DNA from: an uncultured Tannerella sp. | GTDB lineage: Bacteria; Bacteroidota; Bacteroidia; Bacteroidales; Tannerellaceae | Length of the DNA stretch: 6,466 nt | Assembly: GCA_938036405.1 (NCBI GenBank) | Contig: CALHPT010000332.1 | Span: forward strand, 1 to 6,466 | Reading direction: 5' to 3' | Shown here: one piece after another, positions 6,371 to 6,466 of the stretch | How the letters are laid out: the number at the start of each line of letters is the position of its first letter | Numbering within the stretch: the stretch's first letter is position 1 | Translations under genes and position numbers: made by a program | The notes under the pieces: model-generated | The model's database searches: none | Told to the model about the DNA's origin: nothing | The model's input: the letters and a program-made list of their open reading frames with translations, nothing else

Positions 6371-6466
6371 GGGTATTTAATACCTTCCTGAGGGGTATTT
6401 ATATACGTTCTGAGGGGTATTTAATACCGTTCCGAGGGGTATTTAATACCGTTCCGAGGGGTATTT
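6371..6466. repeat. tandem array of a 22-bp unit with palindromic core, runs off the window edge
   Basis: The string GGGTATTT begins at 6371, 6393, 6415, 6437 and 6459, exactly 22 bp apart, giving four full units and one cut by the window end. Units 3 and 4 are identical. Unit 1 differs at two positions (CTTCCT for CGTTCC-type sequence) and unit 2 has ATATACGTTCT. Units 1, 3 and 4 carry GGTATT-T-AATACC, a perfect inverted repeat with 6-bp arms around one T, at 6372-6384, 6416-6428 and 6438-6450. The copies touch without spacers, so this is not CRISPR. Its full length and what lies beyond it cannot be seen. Confidence 0.95.

Overview
The window looks like chromosomal DNA of a Bacteroidales bacterium, probably from the Porphyromonadaceae/Tannerellaceae side; the genus cannot be fixed from the sequence. 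The evidence is a Bacteroidetes-type 'putative porin' C-terminus, a lipoprotein with an acidic stretch right after the lipid cysteine, start codons with A-rich leaders instead of Shine-Dalgarno sites, a moderately high GC content, and recN next to a TrmH-family rRNA methyltransferase gene.

Layout. Bases 1-681 are the 3' end of an outer-membrane porin gene on the + strand. After 71 bp comes a membrane-anchored, periplasmic solute-binding-type protein (753-1838) with an unusual lysine/serine/alanine-rich, histone-H1-like tail. A 634-bp non-coding stretch follows. Its first part (1861-2139) is a tandem array of a 41-bp unit, and each unit can fold into a short hairpin whose stem is preserved by compensatory changes. 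The rest (2140-2472) has no convincing gene but may carry a promoter. A metallophosphoesterase lipoprotein (2473-3717, +) comes next, with its full set of metal-ligand motifs.

A long inverted repeat flanked by A- and T-runs (3727-3801) fits exactly between the convergent + and - strand genes and should terminate both. On the - strand are recN (6271-4610) and then an rlmB/TrmH-type methyltransferase (4554-3817), 55 bp apart and probably one transcript. Upstream of recN is a short region with a 12-bp palindrome and a weak promoter candidate. Beyond it begins a second tandem array, of a 22-bp unit with a palindromic core (6371 to the window edge).

The left half is envelope biology (porin, periplasmic binding protein, surface or periplasmic phosphoesterase). 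The right half is housekeeping (double-strand-break repair and ribosome modification). No classical mobile element, CRISPR array, tRNA or rRNA is visible. The most distinctive signals are the two unrelated intergenic repeat arrays and the basic tail on the solute-binding protein.
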